Part shown: in pieces, positions 14,864-23,813 of the stretch | Numbering within the stretch: position 1 is the stretch's first letter | Layout: each line of letters begins with the position of its first letter | NCBI GenBank assembly: GCA_045659745.1 | Contig: JAZRCL010000097.1 | Location: 1 to 64,000 of the forward strand | DNA: 64,000 nt | Origin: SVTX01 sp045659745 | GTDB taxonomy: Bacteria; Bacillota; Clostridia; Oscillospirales; CAG-272 | Direction: 5' to 3' | The notes under the pieces: model-generated | Seen by the model: the letters and a program-made list of their open reading frames with translations, nothing else | Database searches by the model: none | What the model was told of the DNA's origin: nothing | Program-made: the position numbers and the translations under genes

Positions 14864-17800
14864 ATGAAGAAGCGTTTAACCTGGATATTGGTCTGTTCTC
14901 TCCTGCTCGGAGTGCTTTCCTCGTGTAATCAAAATCCACCCGCGCCGACTCCCACGTCGACTCCAACAGAGCAACCGACTGAAAAGCCCACCGAAAAGCC
15001 GACGGAAAAACCGACGGAAAAACCGACCGAAAAGCCGACCGAAAAGCCGACGGAAACTCAGCCTACGCAGACTCCTACTGAGGCGCCCACAGAGAATCCT
15101 ACAGAAGCTCCCACACAGACTCCTACCGAGACGCCCACTGAGCCTCCTACAGAAGCTCCCACACAGGCTCCTACCGAGGCGCCCACAGAGCCTCCCACGG
15201 AAGCTCCCACACAGGCTCCTACCGAAGCGCCCACTGAAGCTCCCACAGAAGCTCCTACAGAAGCTCCTACAGAAGCTCCTACAGAAGCTCCTACAGAGAA
15301 GCCCACTGAAGCTCCCACAGAAGCTCCTACAGAAGCTCCTACAGAGAAGCCCACTGAAGCTCCCACAGAAGCTCCTACAGAAGCTCCTACAGAGAAGCCC
15401 ACTGAAAAACCGGTTCCTCAATTCGACAATTGCATCAATCTGTCAGATTCTCAAACCATTTCGTCAAGTCTTGCGGGAGCTCACAATCTTCACGTAGACG
15501 TCGACGACGGCTATGCAAGCCTGGCGTTTACAGACTCAGGCAGTGGATATTCTGATGATCCCTTCTTTTTGCTTAAGCTTCCATCGCTCCAACTGAACTG
15601 TCAGAAATATCCGTATTTTGCAATCCTGGTAAAAACCAACGATCCCTCCATCAAGGGAGAGCTTCGTTTCAAAACCACCGCAACAGGAAGCAACTATCCG
15701 TGTCAGCCCTTCACTCACCAGCTTACCGACGACTGGCAGCTTATAGTCTGCAAGCTGACCGATCTGAGCACGATGATATACGCGCCAACCAATTTACCTT
15801 ATTTCGGCAATTATACCGAGCTAAGATTTGATTTGTACAGTGCCGACTCATCGAGCTCCGGCCGACTTCCTGTAAGCGTGCAATACTACATAAAGGCTTA
15901 CGCGTTTTTTGAGACAGCTGAAGCTGCCGCAGAACTTATACAACTCAAACCAGATTCTTCTAACGAGGAGAACCCCAACGTGAATTATCAAGATTTTTGG
16001 CTTGGCGAGCAATTTGAAACCCCCGCAAATAACAAGAAAATGAATTGGCTTGCCTACGGCTTTGGAACAAGCACCGCCCCCATCGACAGATTTTTGTCTC
16101 AGGGCTACGGCGGCATAGTTTCCAACGTAAATTTCAATCAAAATTATCTCAAGGACCCCCATGAGTTTGCTATTCTCAAGAACGTGTATGATTACGCGGC
16201 AAGCAAGGATATGGTTCTTTGGATATACGACGAATATCAGTGGCCCAGCGGCAAGGCATACGGTCTTGTCCTCGACCGTCAGCCAGGACGAGAGTGGGAA
16301 GCCACGGGTATTGAGCATATCGTCCTAACAGGTACGGGCGGAGTCGCATCCTATACCCTGGGCGACAAAAACGGAAAGCATATAGAGTTGGGCATCATGC
16401 AGGCCATCCTTACGGACACCTCGGGCTCTGTAAATCTTAAGGTCAACTATGACGGCAGCGTATCCGCTGATGCGTCCGGCGAGTGGAGGCTTGATATATA
16501 TCTTCTTCGCTATACTTATAACGAGGTCGAGAACAGAACCGACTTTACGACTCTTCGTGACGTTGACCTTCTCAATCCCGAGGCAGTCAAGTGCTTTATT
16601 GAACTCACGCACCAGCAGTACAAGGATAATTTCGGTGAATCCTTCAAAAATATTACGGCGTTCTTTACTGACGAGCCCCAGCTCGGAAACAGAGGCATGG
16701 CAGACTATGTCGTCTGGACGGACGGCCTTGCGGAGAGATTTTATGAAACCTATGGCTATGAGATAAATATTCCCAGTCTGTTCTCAGGCTCCGAGGTTTA
16801 CGACCGAATGATAAGACTCAATTACTATCAGCTTATCGCTAATATGTTCAAGGAATCCTATATCGACCAGATAACCGAATGGTGCGAGGCGAACGGCGTC
16901 GCGTCGTCGGGACACCTTCTGTTTGAGGAGGATATGAACGACCATATCGAGACCTACGGCGGCAACTTTATGCAGGTAGTAGGCGGCATGTCCATCCCCG
17001 GTGCTGACGTTCTCTGGGTTGACCCCTACAATCTTCTCAGACAAAACTTTATCGGGAACTATATGGGACTCCGCTACGTCTCCTCCGCTGCTAAAAACAC
17101 AGGCAAGAACGACGTAATGATAGAATTCAATCCCAATGCGGTAAGCGCTCTTGATAATTACGAGGATAAACTCGGCGTCTCTATCGCGGGACTTTCCATA
17201 ACGCGACTGCTCGGTACGAATATATATAACGTCATAAATCCGACAAGAGACTATACCATCGCAGAGCTCAATGAGATGAACACTTATATAGGTCGTCTTA
17301 ACACAATTCTTGACGAAACGGTTGAGTGCGGAGAGCTCGGAATATTCTATCCCATTGCTACAGTTCAGGCATACCACGACGCAGACAGCGATCACTCCTC
17401 CGAAACAGGCAAGGGCGACACCAACGCGAGCGAAATCAACACAAATTACGAAAAGCTTTGCCTGGCGCTGTTGCAAAACCAGCTTCTCTTTACAGTTCTT
17501 GACGACGAGAGTATCTCTCAGGCGAAGATTACAGAGGACGGAAAAATGGTCATCGGTCTTGGAAGCTACTCTGTAATAGTTATTCCCTTTACAGAGTATA
17601 TGTCAGTTGAGGCTCTCCAAAAGCTTGCCGACTTTGCAAATGCCGGTGGCAAGGTATTCTTCTTTAAGTCCAATATAACCCACGGTCTTGAGCTCGGTCA
17701 AGAGGAGGAAATTGCAAGCATTCTTACAAGCTTTGAAAAATCCACCGCGGCTTCTATATCAGCTCTGCCGAGAAAGGTAAAAGAAGTTCTTTCCACAAGC

Positions 17801-18067
17801 ATCATCACTACAGTGCGCAGCGGAGAAACCAAAGATCTCTTAATGGGTGACTTCGCCTCGAATACCCACGACGTATCCTTCCTCGTCAACACAAATGATA
17901 CGGATATGACGGTGCAGTGGAGCTACACCGACGGATATACGGGAACAGCGACCATCTACTACCCGGGATCAGGCAACATCGAAACTATTGATCTTTCTCA
18001 GGGCACCACAGAAGTAATTATTCCCGCATATCAGGGCGTTTTGATAGTGCGCGAAAATACAAATTAA
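14864..18067 (+). CDS. surface lipoprotein glycoside hydrolase on a PTE stalk
   Basis: A 1067-residue exported lipoprotein. The signal peptide MKKRLTWILVCSLLLGVLSSC ends in a lipobox with Cys21. Residues about 25-186 are a PTEAP/PTEKP tandem repeat that likely spans the cell wall. Residues about 186-363 form a beta-rich module like a carbohydrate-binding domain. The catalytic part, from FWLGEQFETPANNKK near 378, has WIYDEYQWPSG near 452 and AFFTDEPQ near 599, resembling GH106-like TIM-barrel glycosidases; the acidic residues in those motifs are catalytic candidates. A small beta domain ends the protein. The ATG at 14864 was preferred over 14852 for spacing to AAAGGA. The substrate is unknown; plant or host glycan is a guess. 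Confidence 0.7.
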   Translation: MKKRLTWILVCSLLLGVLSSCNQNPPAPTPTSTPTEQPTEKPTEKPTEKPTEKPTEKPTEKPTETQPTQTPTEAPTENPTEAPTQTPTETPTEPPTEAPTQAPTEAPTEPPTEAPTQAPTEAPTEAPTEAPTEAPTEAPTEAPTEKPTEAPTEAPTEAPTEKPTEAPTEAPTEAPTEKPTEKPVPQFDNCINLSDSQTISSSLAGAHNLHVDVDDGYASLAFTDSGSGYSDDPFFLLKLPSLQLNCQKYPYFAILVKTNDPSIKGELRFKTTATGSNYPCQPFTHQLTDDWQLIVCKLTDLSTMIYAPTNLPYFGNYTELRFDLYSADSSSSGRLPVSVQYYIKAYAFFETAEAAAELIQLKPDSSNEENPNVNYQDFWLGEQFETPANNKKMNWLAYGFGTSTAPIDRFLSQGYGGIVSNVNFNQNYLKDPHEFAILKNVYDYAASKDMVLWIYDEYQWPSGKAYGLVLDRQPGREWEATGIEHIVLTGTGGVASYTLGDKNGKHIELGIMQAILTDTSGSVNLKVNYDGSVSADASGEWRLDIYLLRYTYNEVENRTDFTTLRDVDLLNPEAVKCFIELTHQQYKDNFGESFKNITAFFTDEPQLGNRGMADYVVWTDGLAERFYETYGYEINIPSLFSGSEVYDRMIRLNYYQLIANMFKESYIDQITEWCEANGVASSGHLLFEEDMNDHIETYGGNFMQVVGGMSIPGADVLWVDPYNLLRQNFIGNYMGLRYVSSAAKNTGKNDVMIEFNPNAVSALDNYEDKLGVSIAGLSITRLLGTNIYNVINPTRDYTIAELNEMNTYIGRLNTILDETVECGELGIFYPIATVQAYHDADSDHSSETGKGDTNASEINTNYEKLCLALLQNQLLFTVLDDESISQAKITEDGKMVIGLGSYSVIVIPFTEYMSVEALQKLADFANAGGKVFFFKSNITHGLELGQEEEIASILTSFEKSTAASISALPRKVKEVLSTSIITTVRSGETKDLLMGDFASNTHDVSFLVNTNDTDMTVQWSYTDGYTGTATIYYPGSGNIETIDLSQGTTEVIIPAYQGVLIVRENTN
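14945..15410 (+). repeat. Pro-Thr-Glu coding tandem repeat
   Basis: A tandem array of 12-bp units (consensus CCTACAGAAGCT) encodes the PTEAP/PTEKP stalk. A higher-order 48-bp unit is repeated exactly at 15291-15338 and 15339-15386. Identity between units shows recent slippage or recombination, so stalk length probably varies between strains. Confidence 0.92.
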
Positions 18068-18078
18068 ACAGAAAATTA

Positions 18079-18119
18079 AACACAAAAGGACACTTTCCGG
18101 TGTCCTTTTGTGTTTTCTC
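18079..18119 (+). terminator. terminator after the glycosidase
   Basis: A perfect 15-bp stem AACACAAAAGGACAC/GTGTCCTTTTGTGTT with a 6-nt loop, then TTCTCTTTT. Confidence 0.9.
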
Positions 18120-18164
18120 TTTTGAATTGGAAAAAATTAATTTTGAGATAATACGCTCACCCAC

Positions 18165-18194
18165 TTGACAACCGCAATCGGTATATGATACAAT
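18165..18194 (+). promoter_or_regulatory. sigma-A promoter of the patatin gene
   Basis: TTGACA (18165-18170), 18-nt spacer, TACAAT (18189-18194). Confidence 0.72.
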
Positions 18195-18236
18195 GATTAA
18201 GCGCGTGTCAAAATAAGTCGAAGAAAGGAGCGCTTT

Positions 18237-19100
18237 ATGCCTAAAATAGGAATAGTTCTCGCAGGCGGCGGTAGCCGAGGACCCTACGAGCTTGGCTGTC
18301 TTAAGGCCATAGAAGACTTTTTCGGTCGCGAATCAATAAAGTGTATAAGCGCATCCTCAATAGGTGTTCTCAACGCCTACGCCTTCGGCACCAACCAAAC
18401 CGACATACTGATGCAGGAATGGAAGAATATTGACGTGACAAACGCAGGTCGCTTTATTTTCTCATATCCAAGCATTCCCGATATGGTGGTGAAGATACGC
18501 TCTCTTATTCCCGACAAAGTAATACTTCCCTACGAAATGTTTGGAACAGTCTGGAATTTTACCGACAGGAAGGTGGAATATATCCCCTTCCACGAGCTTT
18601 CCGCTCCTCTTATGAGAGACTATATGTGCGCCGCACTCGCAGTGCCGATATTCAACAAGGGAATTCGTCTTAACGGCAGAACTCTGCTCGACGGAGCCGC
18701 TCTTGATAATATACCCGTCTACCCCCTCGTAAACCGAGATCTTGACTATATTTTCGTCATATATTTTGACGGTCACAGCTATATGTTCGAGAGCGAGGAG
18801 TTTGACAGAAAGGTTATCAAGCTCTACAATTTCCCCAACCAGGGAACGTGGGACAGCATAGTTTTCGACCCCAACCGAGTCGATAATATGTACGAATTCG
18901 GCGTGAAATATACTGACGAGGTATTGCGCGAGCTGTTTATTTCCGACGATCCCGAGGTCGTTTATCAGAATATCAGGGAGCACGAGGCCGAAAACCGCAA
19001 AAACAGAGAAAAGCGACTTACATCCGATGTGGTTCTCAGTAGCATAAACACTATGACACGACGCTACGCAAAGAGAATGTCCAAGCGTAAAAAGCTGTAA
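18237..19100 (+). CDS. patatin-like phospholipase
   Basis: A 287-residue cytoplasmic patatin-family lipid acyl hydrolase. The oxyanion loop is AGGGSRGPYELG at residues 9-20, the nucleophile Ser is in SASSIGVLNA near residue 42, and the catalytic Asp is in DGAALDNIP near 152. The first Gly of the usual GxSxG is replaced, giving ASSIG. There is no signal peptide. The C-terminal tail is strongly basic (RRYAKRMSKRKKL), which may favour membrane contact. It is followed by an acyltransferase-like gene after a terminator; a shared role in phospholipid remodelling is inference. Confidence 0.87.
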   Translation: MPKIGIVLAGGGSRGPYELGCLKAIEDFFGRESIKCISASSIGVLNAYAFGTNQTDILMQEWKNIDVTNAGRFIFSYPSIPDMVVKIRSLIPDKVILPYEMFGTVWNFTDRKVEYIPFHELSAPLMRDYMCAALAVPIFNKGIRLNGRTLLDGAALDNIPVYPLVNRDLDYIFVIYFDGHSYMFESEEFDRKVIKLYNFPNQGTWDSIVFDPNRVDNMYEFGVKYTDEVLRELFISDDPEVVYQNIREHEAENRKNREKRLTSDVVLSSINTMTRRYAKRMSKRKKL

Positions 19101-19109
19101 TCTTATACA

Positions 19110-19144
19110 AACAGGCGTGAGTTTGACACTCGCGCCTGTTTTTT
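19110..19144 (+). terminator. terminator after the patatin gene
   Basis: A 13-bp stem (19110-19122 with 19128-19140, one G-U pair) followed by TTTT. Confidence 0.88.
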
Positions 19145-19317
19145 CGACAAAAATCACCATAATTCTAAAAAATTTACAAAGGGTTAATTTTGAGTTTTAT
19201 TTAATATGATAATATTGATATGGTATAATGTGATAGGTGTATGATTTTTTGCATTGTAAAAAGTCTGTATTTGTCATAAATCCATACCGAAATCAAGATG
19301 ATTTTGAGGAAACGTAT

Positions 19318-20538
19318 ATGAGCGGAAAGAAATCAAAGAAAAAGTGGGTAAAGCCGCGTCACCACGTAGTGACCTTCCTTTTGCGATACACCCTTGGAGT
19401 ATATTCCCGCCTGAGATACAATATCAAGGTGGAGAAATTCAAGGATCAGCAAAAGCGCCCGTATCTTATTTTGTTAAATCATCAAACGGCGTTTGACCAG
19501 TTCTTCGTAGGTCTGGCATTCAAGGGACCGCTTTATTATCTTGCGTCCGAGGACTTGTTCTCAAAGGGCTGGCTGTCCTCTCTTATAAAGTTCCTCGTCG
19601 AGCCCATACCGATAAAAAAGCAGACCACAGATATAAGAGCTATTCTTAATTGCATAAAGGTCTCAAAGGAGGGCGGAAGCATCGCTATCGCTCCCGAGGG
19701 ACACCGCACGTACTGCGGAAAGACCGTATATATGAGCCCGTCTATTGTAATGCTTGCCCGCAAGCTGAACGTCCCTATACTGCTTTTCAGAATTGAGGGC
19801 GGATACGGCGTGCACCCTCGTTGGAGTGACGTCGTCAGACGCGGTAAGATGCGCGGATATATCTCGCGCGTCATATATCCCGAAGAGTACAAAGAAATGT
19901 CAGACGATGAGCTTTTCACAATCATCAGTGAGGAGCTGTACGTCAATGAAGCAAAGGACGACGGCGAATACCGCCACAAAAAGCTCGCCGAATATCTTGA
20001 GCGCGCGATGTACGTGTGTCCCTTCTGCGGACTTTCGGAGTTTGAAAGCCACGGCGACATTATTGAGTGTAAAAAATGCCACAGGCAGATAAGATATCTC
20101 AAAAACAAAAAGCTTGAGGGCGAGGGATTTGAATTCCCGTACGAATTTGTGTCGGATTGGTACGACTATCAGAAGGACTTTGTCAACAGTCTGGATGTGA
20201 CGTCAATGACCGACACACCGATTTATATCGACACTGCCAGCTTTTCCGAGGAGATAGTTTACAAGAAAAAGCTGCTCCTGCATAAAAACGTAAATATTTC
20301 TCTGTACGGAGATAAAATTATAATAACCGCCGAGGATAAAGAGACGTACTATCTCCCCTTTGGCGAAATATCCACCCTTACTGTGCTTGGTAAAAACAAG
20401 CTTAATATATATTACGACGGCCACATTTATCAGGTCAAGGGAGGAAAGAGATTTAATGCGCTCAAGTACGTAAATCTTTTCTTCCGCCACAAAAACATCA
20501 CCAAAGGAGATAAAAATGATACATTTTTGGGACTCTAA
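19318..20538 (+). CDS. PlsC-like acyltransferase with C-terminal zinc ribbon
   Basis: A 406-residue protein. The N-terminal 200 residues are a 1-acyl-sn-glycerol-3-phosphate acyltransferase domain: the catalytic HQTAFDQ (HxxxxD) is near residue 55 and the substrate motif APEGHRTYCGK near 125. About residues 220-250 hold a four-Cys zinc ribbon, CPFCG and CKKCH. The remaining 150 residues are a beta-rich domain I do not recognise. The frame is open to 19237, but AGGAAA precedes the ATG at 19318. The gltS start lies within its last codons (23-bp overlap), so the two genes are cotranscribed. Confidence 0.8.
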   Translation: MSGKKSKKKWVKPRHHVVTFLLRYTLGVYSRLRYNIKVEKFKDQQKRPYLILLNHQTAFDQFFVGLAFKGPLYYLASEDLFSKGWLSSLIKFLVEPIPIKKQTTDIRAILNCIKVSKEGGSIAIAPEGHRTYCGKTVYMSPSIVMLARKLNVPILLFRIEGGYGVHPRWSDVVRRGKMRGYISRVIYPEEYKEMSDDELFTIISEELYVNEAKDDGEYRHKKLAEYLERAMYVCPFCGLSEFESHGDIIECKKCHRQIRYLKNKKLEGEGFEFPYEFVSDWYDYQKDFVNSLDVTSMTDTPIYIDTASFSEEIVYKKKLLLHKNVNISLYGDKIIITAEDKETYYLPFGEISTLTVLGKNKLNIYYDGHIYQVKGGKRFNALKYVNLFFRHKNITKGDKNDTFLGL

Positions 20539-21907
20539 CGTGTGGAGCTGGATGCTTTTGTTTGGCGTACTGTTTGGCAGCTTGCTGCTCGGTCACTTGC
20601 TAAAAAAGATCCCTCTTCTCAAAAAATCTCTTATTCCTACGTCGGTTCTCGGCGGCGCGATTATTCTTCTCGTAACAGGAATTTACAAGCTTATTACAAA
20701 GAATAGCTTTTTTGATGCTGAAGTCTTTAACGGCAAAGGCTATAGCACTCTTGAGGTAATTACATATCACGCGTTGGCGCTTGGATTTATCGCGTCCGCG
20801 CTCAAGACCTCGAAAAACAAAATGACCAAGGCTCGCTCAGTTGAGATATTCAATACAGGCGTGACCACGGTGTCCACGTATCTTCTTCAGGGTATATTCG
20901 GTATAGGAATTACCATAATCGCAGCCCTTGTAATGAAGAACTTTTTCCCTGCGGCAGGCGTGCTTCTTGCATTTGGCTTTGGTCAGGGTACGGGTCAGGC
21001 GATGAACTACGGCTCTATATATCAGGCAAACGGCTTTGTCAACGGAACGAATTTCGGTCTTGCAATCGCGGCTATCGGATTCCTTTCCGCAAGTATTGGC
21101 GGTGTCGTACATATGCATATTATGAAGAAAAAGGGCAGGCTTAAGAAATCCGACAGATCCGACGGCTCTTCTCAGGTGGAGGAAGTCTCCCCTGCGGGCG
21201 AAATACCTCTTCAGGAAAGCCTTGACAAGATAACTATTCAGGTAGCTCTGGTCGTCGTCACCTACGTTTTGGCTTACGGCATTATGGCTATAATCGGAAG
21301 CTTCTTTGGTGATGGACTCAAGTCCGTCATTTACGGATTTAACTTCCTGCTTGGTGTGCTTATGGCAGTAGTAGTTAAGACGATCCTCAACTTCCTCAAC
21401 AAAAAGCAGCTCATAAGAAGAAAGCAGACAAACAACTTCCTTCTCACGCGTATAAGTAATTTCTTCTTTGATATTATGATAGTTGCGGGCGTTGCTGCTA
21501 TTCAGCTTGAAACTCTTGCAAGCTACGTTGGCGTTCTGGCTATTCTTGCCGTCGTGGGAATTGCGGTTACCTATGTATATAATCGCATCGTTGCAAAAAC
21601 TCTCTTTAAGGATTATTTCGAGGAGCAGTTCCTTATGATGTACGGTATGCTCACGGGTACGGCAAGCACAGGTACCATCCTTCTTCGTGAGATAGACGAG
21701 GATTTCAAAACACCTGCGGCGGACAATATGGTTTACCAGAACTTCCCCGCTATCGTATTTGGCTTCCCGATGATGTTTTTGGCAACTCTTGCTATGACAA
21801 AGCCTATTCTGACTCTTATAATTTTCGTGTTGTTCTTTGCGGTACTGAACGTTATTTTGTTCAGAAGCAAGATATTCAAGAAAAGAAAGCCTAAGGATAA
21901 AAAGTAA
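20516..21907 (+). CDS. gltS: sodium/glutamate symporter
   Basis: A 463-residue GltS-family carrier that imports glutamate with sodium. It has two homologous halves of about five helices each, with the Gly-rich segment FGFGQGTGQAMNYGS near residue 155 and a second conserved region GTASTGTILLREID near 385. A hydrophilic loop around residues 200-240 separates the halves. AAAGGAG precedes the ATG, which overlaps the end of the acyltransferase gene. A related substrate such as another dicarboxylic amino acid cannot be excluded. Confidence 0.85.
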   Translation: MIHFWDSNVWSWMLLFGVLFGSLLLGHLLKKIPLLKKSLIPTSVLGGAIILLVTGIYKLITKNSFFDAEVFNGKGYSTLEVITYHALALGFIASALKTSKNKMTKARSVEIFNTGVTTVSTYLLQGIFGIGITIIAALVMKNFFPAAGVLLAFGFGQGTGQAMNYGSIYQANGFVNGTNFGLAIAAIGFLSASIGGVVHMHIMKKKGRLKKSDRSDGSSQVEEVSPAGEIPLQESLDKITIQVALVVVTYVLAYGIMAIIGSFFGDGLKSVIYGFNFLLGVLMAVVVKTILNFLNKKQLIRRKQTNNFLLTRISNFFFDIMIVAGVAAIQLETLASYVGVLAILAVVGIAVTYVYNRIVAKTLFKDYFEEQFLMMYGMLTGTASTGTILLREIDEDFKTPAADNMVYQNFPAIVFGFPMMFLATLAMTKPILTLIIFVLFFAVLNVILFRSKIFKKRKPKDKK

Positions 21908-21948
21908 ATATCTTTTTATGATACTTTTTGGCATCAGCCCCTAAAAAA

Positions 21949-22101
21949 TGCTTACGCCACGCTTCAGCCCGCATTTTTTCAAAATACTGTATCCAAAAAG
22001 CGCCGAAAAGGGCGGGAGGAATCGCAACCTCCCGCCCTTTTGCGGTGTTTTGGTTACGAATTGCATTTCGCAGAAATGCGAGCTGAAGCGTAGCGCAAGC
22101 A
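21949..22101. repeat. 153-bp imperfect palindrome (fold-back element)
   Basis: The outer arms 21949-21976 and 22074-22101 are inverted copies matching at 25 of 28 positions. An inner perfect 14-bp stem (22006-22019 with 22028-22041) has an 8-nt loop, and pairing extends outward with small bulges. This fills the space between gltS and the ilvA promoter. The inner stem can act as a terminator; the long outer arms look like a non-autonomous fold-back or MITE-like element. A 92-codon minus-strand frame crosses it and is probably spurious. Confidence 0.85.
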
Positions 22102-22152
22102 GTTGTCACTGTTGACAAAGTAACATAAAAACAATCAATTTCAAAATTCATA

Positions 22153-22181
22153 TTGACAAAGAAAGTCATTGGGACTATAAT
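22153..22181 (+). promoter_or_regulatory. sigma-A promoter of ilvA-ridA-antiporter
   Basis: TTGACA (22153-22158), 17-nt spacer, TATAAT (22176-22181), a perfect consensus, about 30 nt before the ilvA start. Confidence 0.9.
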
Positions 22182-22212
22182 ATAGAATATATTATTATAA
22201 GGAAGTCAAGCT

Positions 22213-23421
22213 ATGCTTAATTTAGATATGATATATCACGCTTCATTCGTCCTTAAAGACGTGGTGCGTAAAACCAACCTTGTTTACTCCCCCGCGATAA
22301 ACCCCGAATGCAAGGTCTATCTCAAGCCCGAAAACCTCCAGCTCACAGGCTCGTTTAAGGTGCGCGGTGCAGGATATATGATCTCCCAACTCACCGAGGA
22401 GGAAAAAGCTCGCGGCGTTATCGCCTGCTCTGCGGGAAATCACGCGCAGGGTGTGGCTCTTGCGGCAACGAAATACGGTATAAAGTCTCTTATCTGTCTT
22501 CCTGACGGCGCGCCCATCTCCAAGGTCGAGGCAACCAAGGGCTACGGCGCAGACGTATGTCTTGTCAAGGGCGTATATGACGACGCGTACAAAAAAGCTC
22601 TGGAGCTTCGCGATGAGTTTGGCTACACGTTCGTCCACCCATTTGACGACGAGCGAGTTATCGCAGGCCAAGGCACAATAGGCCTTGAAATCCTCTCCGA
22701 TCTTGAGGACGTGGATGTGGTAGTCGTCCCCGTGGGTGGCGGAGGACTCATATCCGGCGTTGCGTGCGCTATAAAAAAGCTCAAGCCGGACTGCAAGGTA
22801 TACGGCGTCCAGGCGCAGGGCGCACCCAGCATGCTCAACTCGGTTGCAAACAAGAGAATAGAGCGTCTCGAGTCTATCTCCACAATAGCCGACGGTATCG
22901 CAGTCAAGCAGCCCGGTGTAAACACATTTGAGCTTGTAAATCAATACGTTGACGGCATAGTGACCGTCACCGAGGACGAGATTTGCTCCGCAATCCTCGC
23001 TCTTATCGAGCAGCACAAGATGATCGCAGAAGGCGCGGGCGCAGTTTCCGTTGCTGCGGTAATGTTCAACAAAATCCCCGTAAAGAATAAAAACGTGGTC
23101 TGCTTAGTCTCTGGCGGTAATATCGACGTTACTATCCTCTCGCGCGTTATCAAGCGCGGTCTTTACAAAACGGGTCGCTCCTGCGAGCTTTGCATTGAGC
23201 TTATGGACAAACCCGGACAGCTTCAGAAGGTTGCGGAAATAATCGCCTCCAAGGGCGGAAACGTCATTTCCGTCAGCCACGAGCGCGGAAGCGAGACTGA
23301 GGACATCAACGGCTGTTTCCTCCGTCTCATACTTGAGACCAGAAACTACGATCATATAAAAGAAATAAACCAGGCTCTGCTTGATGCAGGCTTGCATTTA
23401 CATAATGAAAGAGGTAACTGA
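22213..23421 (+). CDS. ilvA: threonine ammonia-lyase (threonine dehydratase)
   Basis: A 402-residue PLP enzyme that converts threonine to 2-oxobutyrate and ammonia. The PLP lysine is K49 in GSFKVRGAG, the phosphate-binding loop is PVGGGGLISG near residue 176, and the conserved Ser-Gly motif is CLVSGGNID near 300. Residues about 325-402 form a single ACT-like domain, the medium-length form. It is first in an operon with ridA (2 nt gap). Whether it serves isoleucine synthesis (IlvA) or catabolism (TdcB) is not settled; no other ilv genes are in the window. Confidence 0.93.
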   Translation: MLNLDMIYHASFVLKDVVRKTNLVYSPAINPECKVYLKPENLQLTGSFKVRGAGYMISQLTEEEKARGVIACSAGNHAQGVALAATKYGIKSLICLPDGAPISKVEATKGYGADVCLVKGVYDDAYKKALELRDEFGYTFVHPFDDERVIAGQGTIGLEILSDLEDVDVVVVPVGGGGLISGVACAIKKLKPDCKVYGVQAQGAPSMLNSVANKRIERLESISTIADGIAVKQPGVNTFELVNQYVDGIVTVTEDEICSAILALIEQHKMIAEGAGAVSVAAVMFNKIPVKNKNVVCLVSGGNIDVTILSRVIKRGLYKTGRSCELCIELMDKPGQLQKVAEIIASKGGNVISVSHERGSETEDINGCFLRLILETRNYDHIKEINQALLDAGLHLHNERGN

Positions 23422-23423
23422 AA

Positions 23424-23801
23424 ATGTCAGAAAGAGTATATACCAAAAAAGCTCCCGATGCTATCGGCCCGTATAGCCAGGCAGTCCGCTCAAACGGACT
23501 TGTGTTCACGTCGGGTCAAATTGCAATAAACCCCGCAAGCGGTCAGGTTGAGGCACAGGATATCGAGGGACAGACTGAGCAGGTCTGCAAGAACCTCAAG
23601 GCAGTTCTCGAGGCATCCGGCTCCGACATAACTCGCGTGGTAAAAACCACCTGCTTCCTTTCTGACATGGCAGATTTTGCTGCATTCAACGAGGTTTATG
23701 CAAAATACTTTACGTCAAAGCCCGCGCGCTCTTGCGTCGCTGTCAAAACTCTTCCCAAGAACGTCCTCGTGGAAGTCGAGGCAATAGCGGAGATAGATTA
23801 A
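23424..23801 (+). CDS. ridA: RidA-family 2-iminobutanoate/2-iminopropanoate deaminase
   Basis: A 125-residue RidA/YjgF protein. It hydrolyses reactive enamine/imine intermediates released by PLP dehydratases such as IlvA, preventing damage to other enzymes. Hallmarks are KAPDAIGPYSQAVRSNGLVF, SGQIAINP, and the C-terminal PARSCVAVKTLPKNVLVEVEA, which includes the key Arg near residue 105. Its position 2 nt after the threonine dehydratase gene couples the damage-limiting enzyme to its source. Confidence 0.95.
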   Translation: MSERVYTKKAPDAIGPYSQAVRSNGLVFTSGQIAINPASGQVEAQDIEGQTEQVCKNLKAVLEASGSDITRVVKTTCFLSDMADFAAFNEVYAKYFTSKPARSCVAVKTLPKNVLVEVEAIAEID

Positions 23802-23813
23802 ACAATACTGATT

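Noticed and set aside
14945..15410. CRISPR-like regular repeat
   Set aside because: Units are 12 bp, contiguous and without unique spacers, and they are in frame within a lipoprotein gene. No CRISPR array or cas gene was seen in the window.
14876..15421. Antisense open frames over the Pro-Thr-Glu repeat
   Set aside because: They are monotonous GASV or RSFCG repeats produced by the opposite strand of the coding repeat and have no start signals.
21891..22169. 92-codon minus-strand open frame
   Set aside because: It is formed mostly by the fold-back element and the gltS terminator region, with no ribosome site.
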